Assembly: GCF_021018895.1 (NCBI RefSeq)
Contig: NC_079376.1
Location: forward strand, 20,851,001 to 20,915,000
DNA length: 64,000 bases
From: Seriola aureovittata
Lineage: Eukaryota; Chordata; Actinopteri; Carangiformes; Carangidae
Direction: 5' to 3'
Shown: in pieces, positions 54,110-63,297 of the stretch
Numbering within the stretch: position 1 is the stretch's first letter
Layout: each line of letters starts with the position of its first letter
Position numbers and translations under genes: made by a program
The notes under the pieces: model-generated
What the model saw: the letters and a program-made list of their open reading frames with translations, nothing else
Databases searched by the model: none
What the model was told of the DNA's origin: nothing

Positions 54110-55848
54110 TTTTTTTTACAAAACTTAAATTCTTTCCTCATATTTAAAATGATCTAAAATGATTTGCTATTGATATTCTTAGATGTATGAGGTAATACCT
54201 GACCATCATGGATTAACATTTATCCCAGTTAGGATCTGGAAGATACAGATACAGATATATCCATCTGCCCCAAGATTGTGTCACAAAAGGCATTTTTTCA
54301 GTTATCAATATATAAACAAAGTAAATGTCACTACTATATTTATGTATGTTTAAGTTTATAATATCAATTAATGCTACTACTCCTTCATTATAACAACAGG
54401 CTTGACATTAAAACTATATTACACATTTTATCAAATTAATTAACTATCACATTTTGAAATGCCCCACAAATACGCACCTAATATCACATATGTCAATAGT
54501 CTTAAACAGTTTGTCACTAACCTGACCGGAGCTGCACACAGGGAAGGCCATTTGTACAACTGTATGTTCACATTAGGCACTGAAAGACTCACACTAATGT
54601 ATCAATGGTTATGGTGTTATATTTAGACTTTTGTCCAGTCATAGCAGAAAAAGCACAGGTGGAACTGATAACATTAATGATACCTCTCCTCCATTTAAGT
54701 GTCCCCTAACTTAATTATTTACACCTGTACTTTTCTTGCTATGACATGTCAAAATGCCTGTTGTGGAAACTACTGGTGTAAGTACTGCACACACTGCAGC
54801 TCTTTCTTCACCCCCAAAACGGACTTGACTGTTTTAAATTCATCTGACCAGCAGGTGCCCCTGCTGTACACAGTCTGCCTCCAGCAACAAACCTATTTTC
54901 CACACAACTGGGTAGAAAGCCAACTGTTCCCCATCACCTCGATACAGTAACATATGACAGAACAGAATAGTAACACAGTAATGACAGTACCAAGCACAAC
55001 TATCAACTAAGTCTGCTGTCAGTAGTGAGATGGGAAAACCTAATTTTGGCTCTTTAAGTGTTAATAAATTCTAGGTCATCTCTTAATGCTTGGGATAGGA
55101 ACATTAAGGAACAACTCCTAGCTTTACTGACTATAACCTCTTCGTGTCAACGTTTTGTGGAACTAGGTATACGAGCCTTGCTGTCATTATATCTTGTAAT
55201 TACATATAGTAATGACTACAGGCCTCATTGTGGACAATCGATTGGTGGGGGGCATCCCACCAAACTCCAGTTAAATCTGGGAATATATCGCGTTCTGTCA
55301 TATTTGTAATTGTATACAAACACGCAAAAACCAAACGATCAACTAGGACATTGCAATAGTTGCTGGAGACTGCATGTAAAATAGCATTTAAGAGACTTGT
55401 GTTGCAACAATCAACTTAATTAAAATCTCCACTTTTTATTGTTCGCTGCAGCCCTCTGAGATGCAAGGGGCTATGTGGGAGCAGCAATCGGCTGCAAGAC
55501 CCAAGTAGCATTGCTGGATAAATACAGGCTGTTTGGATTCAAAAGACCAGCGTCACGCTGTGCTGAATGTATTCATTTGTTCATTATCAAATTGTCAGGC
55601 TGTTAAATGGAGCTTGGCGTAGTGGCATGCATCAGCGCTGAAAGCTACAGGGTTGTATGCTAGCGAGCTAACGTTAGCTTAAATATGCACATCTCGCCCG
55701 GAAGCTAGCCCACATTAACTAAATGTCATATTATGTAGCTAGATCAGCTAATCAGTTAGCTTGCCGTCTGGTTGTTGTTGTAATTACATACGGTGTGTGT
55801 ATTTCTTACCTTCAAACGTTTAAGTCTAAATTCCTCAGAGTCCGCCAT
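29624..55848 (-). CDS. zmym4: Zinc finger MYM-type protein 4-like
   Basis: Complete gene, 29 coding exons (minus): 55848-55810, 53306-52718, 50829-50777, 50697-50548, 49702-49639, 48745-48549, 48240-48116, 46976-46742, 46601-46386, 46148-45998, 45507-45392, 45261-44899, 44743-44593, 44299-44124, 43984-43807, 43488-43375, 43046-43003, 42781-42643, 36892-36747, 36634-36526, 36400-36173, 36011-35935, 35560-35431, 35316-35165, 35073-34959, 34654-34397, 34268-34151, 34069-34001, 29771-29624. They total 4650 nt with consistent phases: 1549 aa (human ZMYM4 about 1548). Domain order: acidic N-terminus; IKDEP and IKEEL, candidate SUMO sites; ten Cys-rich MYM/FCS-like fingers (about residues 355-915); a VPVPVPVF proline/valine tract; and the conserved C-terminal region with VRRPNGETYSPDSI, ECKQLGAYSPIVLLNTLLFF and MLTRILAVREVH. 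Nuclear; the family acts in chromatin and transcription complexes. The 36526 donor is GC, not GT. The last intron (4.2 kb) contains an opposite-strand gene. Confidence 0.93.
31035..31150. repeat. Dispersed teleost repeat with hairpin arms
   Basis: GACAACTGCTCGTCCA near 31045 pairs with TGGATGAGCAGTTGTC near 31128-31143 (one mismatch). Between the arms lie CTTCACTTC/GAAGTGAAG segments. I recall this motif from many fish genomes. It lies just upstream of the nested plus-strand gene. Confidence 0.55.
31194..31355. repeat. 49-bp minisatellite, 3.3 copies, each with TGATGTCATC
   Basis: Copies start at 31194, 31243, 31292 and 31341, spaced exactly 49 bp and nearly identical. Each contains TGATGTCATC, a near-palindrome close to bZIP (CRE/ATF-type) binding sites. 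The array ends about 140 bp before the start codon of the nested coiled-coil gene. Confidence 0.9.
31496..32332 (+). CDS. Uncharacterised coiled-coil protein nested in the last zmym4 intron
   Basis: One coding exon of 278 codons. I chose the ATG at 31496 (first in-frame ATG); the frame is open upstream to 31409 but without another ATG. A good splice acceptor (TTTTGGTTCTAG, ending near 31378) suggests an upstream non-coding exon. The N-terminus is Arg/Ser/Tyr-rich (RYRYRTLAPISQVDDTLFG). About residues 50-210 are a charged Arg/Glu/Gln-rich region with heptad-like spacing, predicted coiled coil. The C-terminus has LRFIGIPEKYCRRVAVFPRP and then a Ser/Pro-rich tail. No signal peptide or membrane segment is visible. 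The style recalls ciliary or cytoskeletal coiled-coil proteins, but I do not recognise the family. AATAAA follows at 32677. The gene lies entirely within zmym4 intron 28 on the opposite strand. Confidence 0.7.
   Translation: MRKASNSRSSRSTRYRYRTLAPISQVDDTLFGSLKPSPPEKPEISLAMPQEGETAQDRQRQMERHQLRENQERVDLEDLDQRRKNQQRQQMKLNAETVRAEEQRREEREEELLRSRLRAQREKELAVMKEREEALLRTILRQKEEEDKLRQRVLRKTVHQQLWEREQSAMSRRRQSISAANQLIMEEQQRRMRLHEIAEETLMELRFIGIPEKYCRRVAVFPRPRTQDSTRINSTESDLRPTCLPAISRSAKAPICKLQPASATSSYTRLPPIWSKHQ
32355..32515. repeat. Pyrimidine-rich low-complexity tract with CCCTAA-like units
   Basis: C/T-only stretches alternate with TTCCTTACCCTAACC-type units repeated at roughly 60-bp spacing, in the 3' UTR of the nested gene. 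The telomere-like CCCTAA motif is short and interrupted. Confidence 0.6.
32677..32682 (+). terminator. Candidate polyadenylation signal of the nested coiled-coil gene
   Basis: AATAAA about 345 nt past the stop at 32332. It supports an independent plus-strand transcript inside the zmym4 intron. Confidence 0.5.
33366..33825. mobile_element. Foldback (MITE-like) element
   Basis: The left arm (about 33366-33530) and right arm (about 33655-33825) are inverted copies. For example AAGCTTATTCACTTT and GAAACTACAGCCAGTAGCTGG on the left pair with segments on the right read in reverse complement. This is a very common percomorph repeat, recognised from memory. No coding capacity. It lies in zmym4 intron 28. 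Confidence 0.75.
37085..37262 (+). repeat. Dispersed teleost repeat fragment
   Basis: The motif order GGAGGTCAT, TTTTCACCCGTGTTTGG, TTTGTTTGTCAGCAGGATTA and GGATGGGACATGAGCCAGG matches a fish repeat I recall from many genomes. It lies in the large zmym4 intron 18, and no coding potential is seen. Confidence 0.5.
40702..41172 (-). CDS. Candidate cassette exon: piggyBac-transposase-like C-terminal cysteine domain
   Basis: Open frame of 157 codons on the zmym4 sense strand, inside zmym4 intron 18. It contains PARLTGRHFLGKRE, DCKVCSKYKRKK, then about 60 Glu/Lys-rich residues, then YYCKTCSGEPSLCPVPCFEL and YHT. The RLTGRHF lead-in followed by CxxC...CxxC...C-x3-C...YHT is the signature of the C-terminal zinc-binding domain of piggyBac-family transposases (PGBD proteins); the Glu/Lys insert is unusual. 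The exon has an AG acceptor (41174-41173) and a GTGAGC donor. It is phase 1 at both ends and exactly divisible by three, matching the phase of the flanking zmym4 exons. No DDE catalytic domain is visible nearby. It could be a zmym4 alternative exon, an alternative last exon (unspliced, the frame stops at 40687-40685), or a transposon remnant. Confidence 0.5.
41310..41400 (+). repeat. SINE/LINE 3'-tail-like fragment
   Basis: TTTTGTAAAGCACTTTG followed by TGAAAGGTAATATGCTAATAAAACTT resembles the common tail of fish retroposons, which ends in GGTGCTATACAAATAAA. It is short and degenerate. Confidence 0.4.
41477..41796. mobile_element. MITE with GGGCTGGGTATC termini
   Basis: The left end GGGCTGGGTATC and the right end GATACCCAGGCC are inverted repeats (11 of 12) about 320 bp apart, flanked by TATA-rich sequence. 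No coding capacity. Similar elements are abundant in fish genomes. It lies in zmym4 intron 18, upstream of the piggyBac-like exon. Confidence 0.7.
42432..42506. mobile_element. Minimal Tc1-type foldback, about 75 bp
   Basis: CAGTGGCTTCAGAAAGTAT and CAGATCCTTTCA at the left are answered by the inverted copy at the right, ending ATACTTTTTGAAGCCATTG. The two ends are Tc1-like terminal repeats with almost no interior. Confidence 0.75.
44789..44877. repeat. (TG)n(TA)n...(CA)n compound microsatellite filling zmym4 intron 12
   Basis: A TG array, an AT-rich TA array with one break, then a short CA array occupy most of the 155-bp intron between exons 44899 and 44743. The ends are mutually complementary. 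Confidence 0.9.
45670..45975 (+). repeat. Dispersed teleost repeat in zmym4 intron 10
   Basis: Segments such as CAAAGTGCTGTACAAG, then ACGTGGAAAGGTAGGCTGTT and CCACAGATAAGGGGCCGCC, are parts of a repeat family I recall from many fish genomes. It ends about 20 bp before zmym4 exon 10. Its class (LINE- or SINE-derived) is uncertain. Confidence 0.5.
50229..50271. repeat. (TA)n/(CA)n microsatellite, zmym4 intron 4
   Basis: TA units broken once, followed by a short CA run; intronic. Confidence 0.85.
53598..54036 (+). other. Possible three-exon gene fragment on the strand opposite zmym4 intron 1
   Basis: Three segments look like exons: 53598-53666 (acceptor TTCTGCAG, donor GTAAAA), 53825-53882 (acceptor CTTCTAG, donor GTAAGT) and 53971-54036 (acceptor TTTTTCAG, ending in TAA). 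Joined in one frame they stay open, containing RRCGHSGYLARTSCSRAG, PCLHCKLRETMNR and SYHKYLGETLFYPE before the stop. A second frame through the first two segments is also open for about 40 codons, which weakens the case. No 5' exon or start codon was found. I do not recognise the protein. It may be a small gene, a non-coding antisense transcript or a remnant. Confidence 0.25.
54062..54110. repeat. (TA)n microsatellite, zmym4 intron 1
   Basis: About 23 TA units with one break, followed by a T run. Confidence 0.9.
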
Positions 55849-57745
55849 GTTTTAATTATGCTGCAGACACCGCGCTTCTCTACACCCACCCACCTCTGAG
55901 GGTTATGGGTTATGTATGCAAGTAGCAGGCAACAAAAAGGATGTTGCTGTAACATCAATGAAGAAACAAGCTAGATGGCTAACGCTAGTAAGTTAACTGT
56001 ATAAAATTGTAAGCACAAGCTCCCCCTGATGTTTTAAGATATACCTTTTACGATATCACACAGTTTTACATATAAACCCTCCAGTAAGTACAAAACCGAC
56101 AACGACGAAGAAACATTTTGATGAGAAAGATTTAACGTTACCGTATGTTAGGAACTGCGGTCGAGTGAGCCGCAGTTTGGGTTTTCTTGCGCGTCTCCTC
56201 CTCCACTTACGGCACGGGTGCTGGTAGCGGCCAAAATAGTTTCTGCAATTTATAGAAACCTATTGAAAACAGTTTAAGGAGCTATTTACTAGTTTGTTTG
56301 CTGTTTTTTTTCTGATACATTTATTTGTTCTAATTTTTGATAGTTTTTTCCTTTGTTAGTCATTTGTTTATTTATATTATTTGCTTGCTAGCACCGTTAT
56401 TTTTGGTTAACTAGTATTTTATTTATTTGAGTAACATTATGGGTTCCTGAGGTTATTTATGGAGGTAGACAGATTTACGACCAGTATGCACATGGGTGGG
56501 TCTAAGGTTTTTCCTTACCAGATCAGGAGAGGCAGCAGGAAACACAAACACCATTGACAGTACAGTCTCTGACCAGCTATGGCCAAGGAAATGTGGTCAT
56601 GGGTGAGCCATCTACTGTACTCACGTGGTTTAAATACCCCACTACTTAATGAAAACAATATATCATCTTTATGTCTTTGACATGTCATTTACTTAACAAA
56701 GTCTTTCATATATGACCTGGTGGTCTCCTGTCTCTTTGAGATCACAACAAATCTTTTGTTGGCCAATCACCAGGTGCACTGCTCCCTTTAAGTTTCACAG
56801 TAGCCACAACCTTGCCATCCACTTGTGTAGTAGGCTACTTGTGTCCTGTGGCCCTTCACTGATGGAGGTACCACAAACTCTGACACCTGACACCTTTACC
56901 ATTTCCCAGTGTTTCTGACTGTAGACTAATGAATATCTAAACTCTTTGAGATGACTTTATAACCCTTTCCAACTTCATGCAAATGAACAATTCTTGATCG
57001 TAGATCTTCTGAGAGCTCTTTTTTATGAGGCATGGTTCACATCAGCAGATGCTTTTAGATTAGTTCTGTGCAATTTAGACAAACAGCATTAGGACAATTA
57101 AGAGGCCCACAAGGAGAGAAGACAGCGTCCTGTCATCCTCAGTCTCACTATTCTACATTAGTTATTTTTAAAGTTAGATCACAGTTAAATCCAAATCATT
57201 AGCAAGGTGTTTTCATCTTTTCAGGACTCCAGTCCAGCAGAAGGCGATCTTAACAAATCTACGACTGTACCGTAAAAACGAGGGTATCGAACAAACTACA
57301 AAAAACAACCCCAAAAACCTAAAACAAAAGCAAGCAAAAATGTGGACATACAACATACATGTATATGATGAGGTCCCATCAAAACTCGAACAACTACGCG
57401 GTGATAATGAGCGTTTTTCAGAAAGTTGGGTCGCATTTATAGTATCCACTTCGGTATCCAACAGATTTCAGTGCATAGAAATACACAAACTAGAACAGAA
57501 TGCACCCTGTCTGTTAGTGAAAACCCAATCTATGGATGTGTACTTTTATGTAGGACGACCCGAATCTTTCATCCGGGTTAAGCAGTCATCTAGACGTTTT
57601 CAGGAAGCACTAGAAAGGGGCAGTTGAGTCAACATTTGTTGTTGTTGTAACTTACGCTGCGCCCACTCCCTGTCTCACAGTCTGGTCCGCGGACCAGCGG
57701 CGTGTTTGTCTCGGTGTAGGCTGAAGTCTCTTCACCGGCGGATGA
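55849..57745. other. Divergent intergenic region between zmym4 and adprs
   Basis: 1.9 kb between two start codons facing away from each other; the two promoters should lie at its ends. It has a GC-richer patch near 56.16-56.24 kb with GGCGCG-like and GGCCAAAATAG motifs. It also contains an unexplained 95-codon plus-strand frame at 57340-57627. Confidence 0.45.
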
Positions 57746-60700
57746 ATGGCAATGACTGCAGTGAGAGCGGTGGCAGCAGCGGGGGGCCCGGCGTCTTTGT
57801 CCCGGTTTAGGGGAGCGCTGGTCGCGGCTGTGCTCGGTGACTGTGTCGGCGGAGAGTTTGAAGGAGCGGAGGAGGTTCCCATGGAGAGTGTGCTGCAGCA
57901 CCTGAACAGCCTGGACGATGAGACTAAAGGAAACGGTTAGTGAGAGCATGAGATTTCATAACAGTCCGGCCCCAGGCTGTAAGGTGCTGTTGATAACCGT
58001 GGAATAGAGGCACGGTAACAGAAACACTGACCCCGGCCTCCTGCTCTCTTCACCCATGTCAAGATGTAGAGCTTGGGAAGCCTTACACAGTAGGAAGATG
58101 AATGCTATAGGCCTACAGTTCGGCCATTACTCAGATACCAGATATTAAACTAATGCATGCGTTGTAGATTATTAAAATTAGAAATGATTCATTTTTATTT
58201 TATTGGAGAAGTAATTTAAGGACTAATTCTGGACTACAAAATTTGCAGCTGCAGTCTATATTGTAGAACAGCGCTGGAATACTTGTAAAGATGATATGTA
58301 TAATGAACCATATATATATATACATATACATGTATGTGTGTGTGTGTCATAGGCATTCTTGAATATAGTGATGACACGGCAATGGCTCGTTGTGTGGTCC
58401 AGTCCCTACTCACCCGTACCGGTTTTGATGAGCAGGACATGGCCCGCAGGTATACAAGAGCCACTGCTGACGTGTGTATGTATTGTAGTGCATCAAAGGT
58501 TTGTGAAGTAAATTGAGGACAGCATTCACAAACATGCAGACTGAAGCTCAGGTATCTCGTCCCTCTAGGTTTGCTAAGGAGTACAGTGCATCTCCTGGTC
58601 GTGGTTATGGTTCTGGGGTGATCCAAGTGCTGAAGAAGCTGTCCTCCCCCCAACTCAGTGATGTGTACCAGCCAGCCAGGGACCAGTTTAATGGTCGGGG
58701 CTCCTTTGGGAATGGGGGGGCCATGAGGGCGGCTCCCTTTGCACTGGCTTTCCCTGACCTGGATGATGTTAAAAGGGTGAGCAGAGGGTGTCTTTGTGGA
58801 CTCAAAGCACGTTATAAATGACATACATGACACAAGATGTCATAAGAATTGTTTATCATTTCATTAATACTATAAGTCATGCACTCCTTTGTGCTGGTTC
58901 CTAGGGAGTCATCCTCAATATATATTAAGACTTTTTCTTTGCTGGTTCATGCTTTTTCTTATCTGTATTTTTCTAAACAGTTAACATTATTACTGAAGTT
59001 GTTTTTTCATTATCTACAAATAGGAGGAATATATCACTGACTCCTCTTCTTCTGTAGTGTCAGTCCAGTTCAGTTCAGCTTCAGCCGCCCCACACGATAC
59101 CCCTGTACATGACTCTCATGTTTTACCTAAAAACTCTAGTTTTAATGTCTTTGGCAATCATCTGGGATGCGAATACATCAGATTTCCACATAATCAGAGG
59201 AAGTAGAAGTTGGTGTTTTTACAGCCTGGTGCTGACAGCAGTGAAGTTGAGAGCGTTGGAGCAGCCAACAGAAAAGAGTCGCACTGCCCTGCCTTGTGCT
59301 GTCTAGCGTTGTACTGCCCTCTGTTTCCACCATTCGTCTCTTCTCCCATCACACTTAGTTTTATGGTTTGGTAATTCGAGTCGACTCAGGGTCTTATTGA
59401 CTGATGCATCGACTTTTAGTGGACAGCTCTACAAACCTCCTGACAGCCAATCTCCAGGTACATAAATAATGACTACTACTTAACAACCACGCTACACAAA
59501 GAGGTATCAGGAAACACCTAGTGTTGTTACAGGGGTTGGTAAGTATGTTAAATTGTTTGAGAACGTGTATTTGTTTGTTGTTACATGTCAGCTGCTGTGA
59601 CACAGTAAACCAGAGGTGTGACCAAGTTTACTTTGAGTCCTAATTGGACACTTGACTCACAAGTCTCAAGTAAATTATTAAATCTACACATAAGGTCATG
59701 TCAGAAAGCATTTATCAGCTCCAGCACCAATTCACTTCATGAAATTTAAAAAATAATGCATGAGTTTCATGTTGCTTTAATGATAGCTTTAAAGGTAAGT
59801 ATAAATTTCATCTCAGATCCTACCTATAATTACATAATCATATATCAAATCCTACTCAAGTCAATTTGAAAGAGGATCCAAATCAAGTAAATAGTCTGAT
59901 AGTTCTTTTCATAAATCAATTCTCAAATAAATAAAGTGCAAAGCAGCTCATGTACATATCAGTGTTAATATGTAACGTGCAACTCTTAGAGAAAGATGAA
60001 GACTCAGGCCTGTCTGTGTGGTTTGTGGTTTGTGGCTCAGCACTTATACAGAGATCAATGGTCCCCACATAGTGAGCGCCTCGAAATGAGAACCACCCAA
60101 TCTCTTATACTATAGCAAACAAGAATGTGGGGATTACATTTCCCCATTACAGTAAGAAGACAGGATACAAATACAATTACACTAAAATCTTCCACTGCAT
60201 AACAGAGACTTTGACATGTGACACTGTGGTTACCTTACCACAGGAACAAGGGTTTTATTTTGGTTCTGCTGTGATTGACAACCTAAGCTTCACTTCTGCA
60301 TAAAACAGGACAAAATAACAGTCTTTATTAAAGTATTTATCCGTAAACCACATGTTTACCTTCAGATTTCCTCTAAATTATGACTCGCAATGAAACACAC
60401 CAAGTTGCCTGGAAGATGAGTTGGTCTGATTTCTGTCTCATTTTCTTTCCTGTCCAGTTTGCTCGCCTGGGCGCCATGCTGACCCACTCCTGCTCTCTGG
60501 GTTATAACGGAGCAGTGCTGCAGGCGTTGGCTGTGCACCTCTCCCTGCAGGGGGCGCTAGACTTACCTCAGCAGTTCATTAGCAGGCTAATCACAGAGAT
60601 GGAGGAAGTGGAGGACGATGAGGCGACACGCAGCGATGCCAGAATGTGAGTACTACGTGGTGAAAGCCTCCGTGTGTCTGTGCTGAGGCAGACGTGGAGG

Positions 60701-61439
60701 CTTTAGGATGTCTGTTGGATCTGAAGTTTGGTGTTGTTTTTCAGCATCAGTCAGTGTAAGTGTTAAACATGATGTGTCTATACAGCCTGAAGGAAGCAGA
60801 CAAGCCATTCTGTGAGCGCCTCCACAGAGTTAGAGACCTGATGGACAGGAGCAAGGTCAGCATAGAGGAGGTCATCTCTGAACTGGGTTAGTATCTGTTT
60901 CAGTATATTTCTGTTGAACTTCTCATCCAGCTTTTCACCTGTTGTCCATCCCTCCTTAATCATCTTTCTTATATTCTGTCACTTTGTGTGATTTAGGCTG
61001 AGAACAGAGCAGAATTTTAACATATTGTAAAAATGTTGCCTATAGCCACGTGCATTTCAATCTGTCTTTCCTTCCAGGTAATGGCATAGCTGCACTCCAC
61101 TCAGTCCCCACGGCCATCTTCTGTGTCCTCCACTGCCTGCAGCCCCGGGAATGCCTTCCGGAGAACTATGGCGGCCTGGAGAGGACAATAGCGTACAGCC
61201 TGGCCCTGGGAGGGGACACGGACACCATCGCCTGCATGGCCGGGGCCATCGCCGGGGCTCACTACGGCATTGAGGCCATTCCACAGTCCTGGATGAAGTG
61301 CTGTGAGGGGGCAGAGGACGCGCACATGAACGCGGAGCGGCTTCACATGCTGTACCACCAGTCGTCACAGGGGGGCGGGAGTGGGACAGGGGAGAAGAGC
61401 TGTGCAAACGGTACAGAGAAGAAAACTGAAGCAGAGTAA
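57746..61439 (+). CDS. adprs: ADP-ribosylserine hydrolase (ARH3)
   Basis: Exons 57746-57935, 58353-58449, 58569-58776, 60458-60645, 60786-60886, 61078-61439; 1146 nt, 381 aa, the same six-exon layout as human ADPRS (363 aa). The enzyme removes ADP-ribose from serine and degrades poly-ADP-ribose in nucleus, cytoplasm and mitochondria, using two magnesium ions. Catalytic and metal ligands are visible: GDCVGGEFE with Glu39 (human E41), SDDTAMA with Asp70 and Asp71 (human D77/D78), and LGGDTDTIA with Asp308 and Asp310 (human D314/D316). The residue equivalent to human Thr76 is Ser69. Other family landmarks are GRGSFGNGGAMR, FARLGAMLTHSCSLGYNGA and ELGNGIAALHSVPTA. The C-terminal tail after LYHQS is longer than in human and Gly/Lys/Glu-rich. 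The first ATG of the frame was taken as start; the N-terminus is Ala-rich as in mammals. Confidence 0.95.
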
Positions 61440-61687
61440 TGCTTCAAATGGATTTTGACAAAAGGACCCTCACACACAGAAACAGATTAAACATACACGA
61501 GAGACACTTTGTCATTTTCCATTTCAGACTTTTTTTGTCTGCAGATGCAAACACTTTACATTATACCCAATCCCCCTGTCCTTCCTTTTCCTGTTTTGTG
61601 TTGAACAATCTTTTGTCATGTGAAATTGCACTATGAATTGGCCATGTGTTGTTATCCTTTATCCTTTTGGTGGATAACAATTATTTA

Positions 61688-61693
61688 ATAAAC
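61688..61693 (+). terminator. adprs: Polyadenylation signal of adprs
   Basis: AATAAA about 250 nt past the stop, followed by a T10 run. Confidence 0.65.
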
Positions 61694-61989
61694 TTTTTTT
61701 TTTTAAATTCACACAATTTGTATGAGTGTCTTTGTATTTAAGACTCACAGGGAGCATTTGTTTCAGGAAGGTCATCTCCATCAAGATATTATTATTATTA
61801 TTTATCTTGTAGCCCAGTGTCCACTCACAGTGGATTAAGACAATAACAAAATATACTGCACATAAAGTGAGTGATGCACAGGGCTGAAAATTGCAGAAAA
61901 ATGGAGGACAGCCAGTTTTGGAAAACAAGACTAATAATCTGCAGCCATGCTCGGGGCTGTGAGGCTGTACTAACGAACAGCAGTACTGT

Positions 61990-62430
61990 GAGCTAATTGC
62001 TAACATCAGCATAGTAACATGCTCACCTGCTGATGTTTAGCAGCTGTAATGTTAATTTGTTTACCATCTTAGCTTAGCATATTAGCAATAACCACAAAGT
62101 ACAGCAATGGCTGATGAGAACGCTGTTAACTTTGCAGGTTTTAAGACATAAAATCACATGATAAAACATTGGACAGAAACAGTTTGACTTGATGAAGCAA
62201 TGAATTGTTAAAGGATCACCAATGTTTTTACAGTTCATCCTCAGGGGGACAGGAATGTGTGTACCAGACTTTATTGCAAACCATCCAATAAAAGAAATGT
62301 CAGTCTGCTGGTGGTGCAGGGGGAAAAGTCAGTGGATCACCTCCATTCATCCTCTGGGGAGCAGGGATGTCTGTACAACTTGCATGGCAATCCATCCTTG
62401 AAATATCTCAGACTGGACCAAAGTGGTGAC
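61990..62430 (+). repeat. Dispersed teleost repeat between adprs and the SLC7 gene
   Basis: It contains the recurrent fish motifs AGCTTAGCATATTAGCAA, ACCACAAAGTACAGC, AAAGGATCACCAATG, CATCCTCAGGGGGACAGG, CATCCTCTGGGGAGCAGG and TGCATGGCAATCCATCC, in the order I recall for this family, so the unit appears partly tandem. No gene function. The remaining sequence to 63297 shows no gene. Confidence 0.6.
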
Positions 62431-63297
62431 TCAACATACCAACACTGTGGAGTCATTCCACCAGCATGTCTAAAAAATACAAACCTTGTTTTCTTTTCAT
62501 GCACTGTCTCTGAAGCACAGCTGATAATGTATAACTTTATTGAAATCACAAGTCACATCTTGTTCTTTAAAACTGTAACACATGATATTTAAAACAGTAA
62601 CTGTTTAACTGTTTCTTTTTCATTTGATGCTCTGTGATGAATGTTTTTCTGCTGCTTTTTCTGCTAAAAGATGCAGCAATTACCTTGTGGTGCTTTTTCT
62701 CAGTTTGGCGTCATTATAAGTGTTTAGAGAACAGTAGAAACTCTGTTCAGAGTTTGCATCTTGTACAAGAACACAGGAAGTCATTAATACAGCTTCTCGC
62801 TCACTCCCAAATTAATGTATCATCATTCAAGAAAAATCTTGATACTCAATTGGACATTTTCTGTACAGACCTGGGTGTTTTCTTGTAAATAAAATCTGTT
62901 CAAGATTCATTTTCATGGATCTGGAGTGTTTAACAAATGAACATTTATAATGAACTGAAATAGAAATCTGTTGCACAGGCAAACTTAAGAAACATTTTCC
63001 CACATTCTCTCTGATTTGAGTCAGAAGTCAGCAAAATAAATACTGAGTGCACTTGTGCAAAAAGGCAACACATACCAGGAAATTCAAAGAAAATTATTAA
63101 TGCTTTTTGGAGAAAATTTTTACAAGCATCTTGCGTTTACCAGCACTAGTTTATCAAAGTTAAAGCAGAAGAGAGAAATGGGAGGTAATACTGTCGTTAT
63201 GTTATTGTATGAGGAATGTAACCTGCAATGTTTGAGTGTCATAACAAAAACAGGTATAGTTAAAAAAAAAAAAAAACAGATGCATAAGAAGTGGAAA

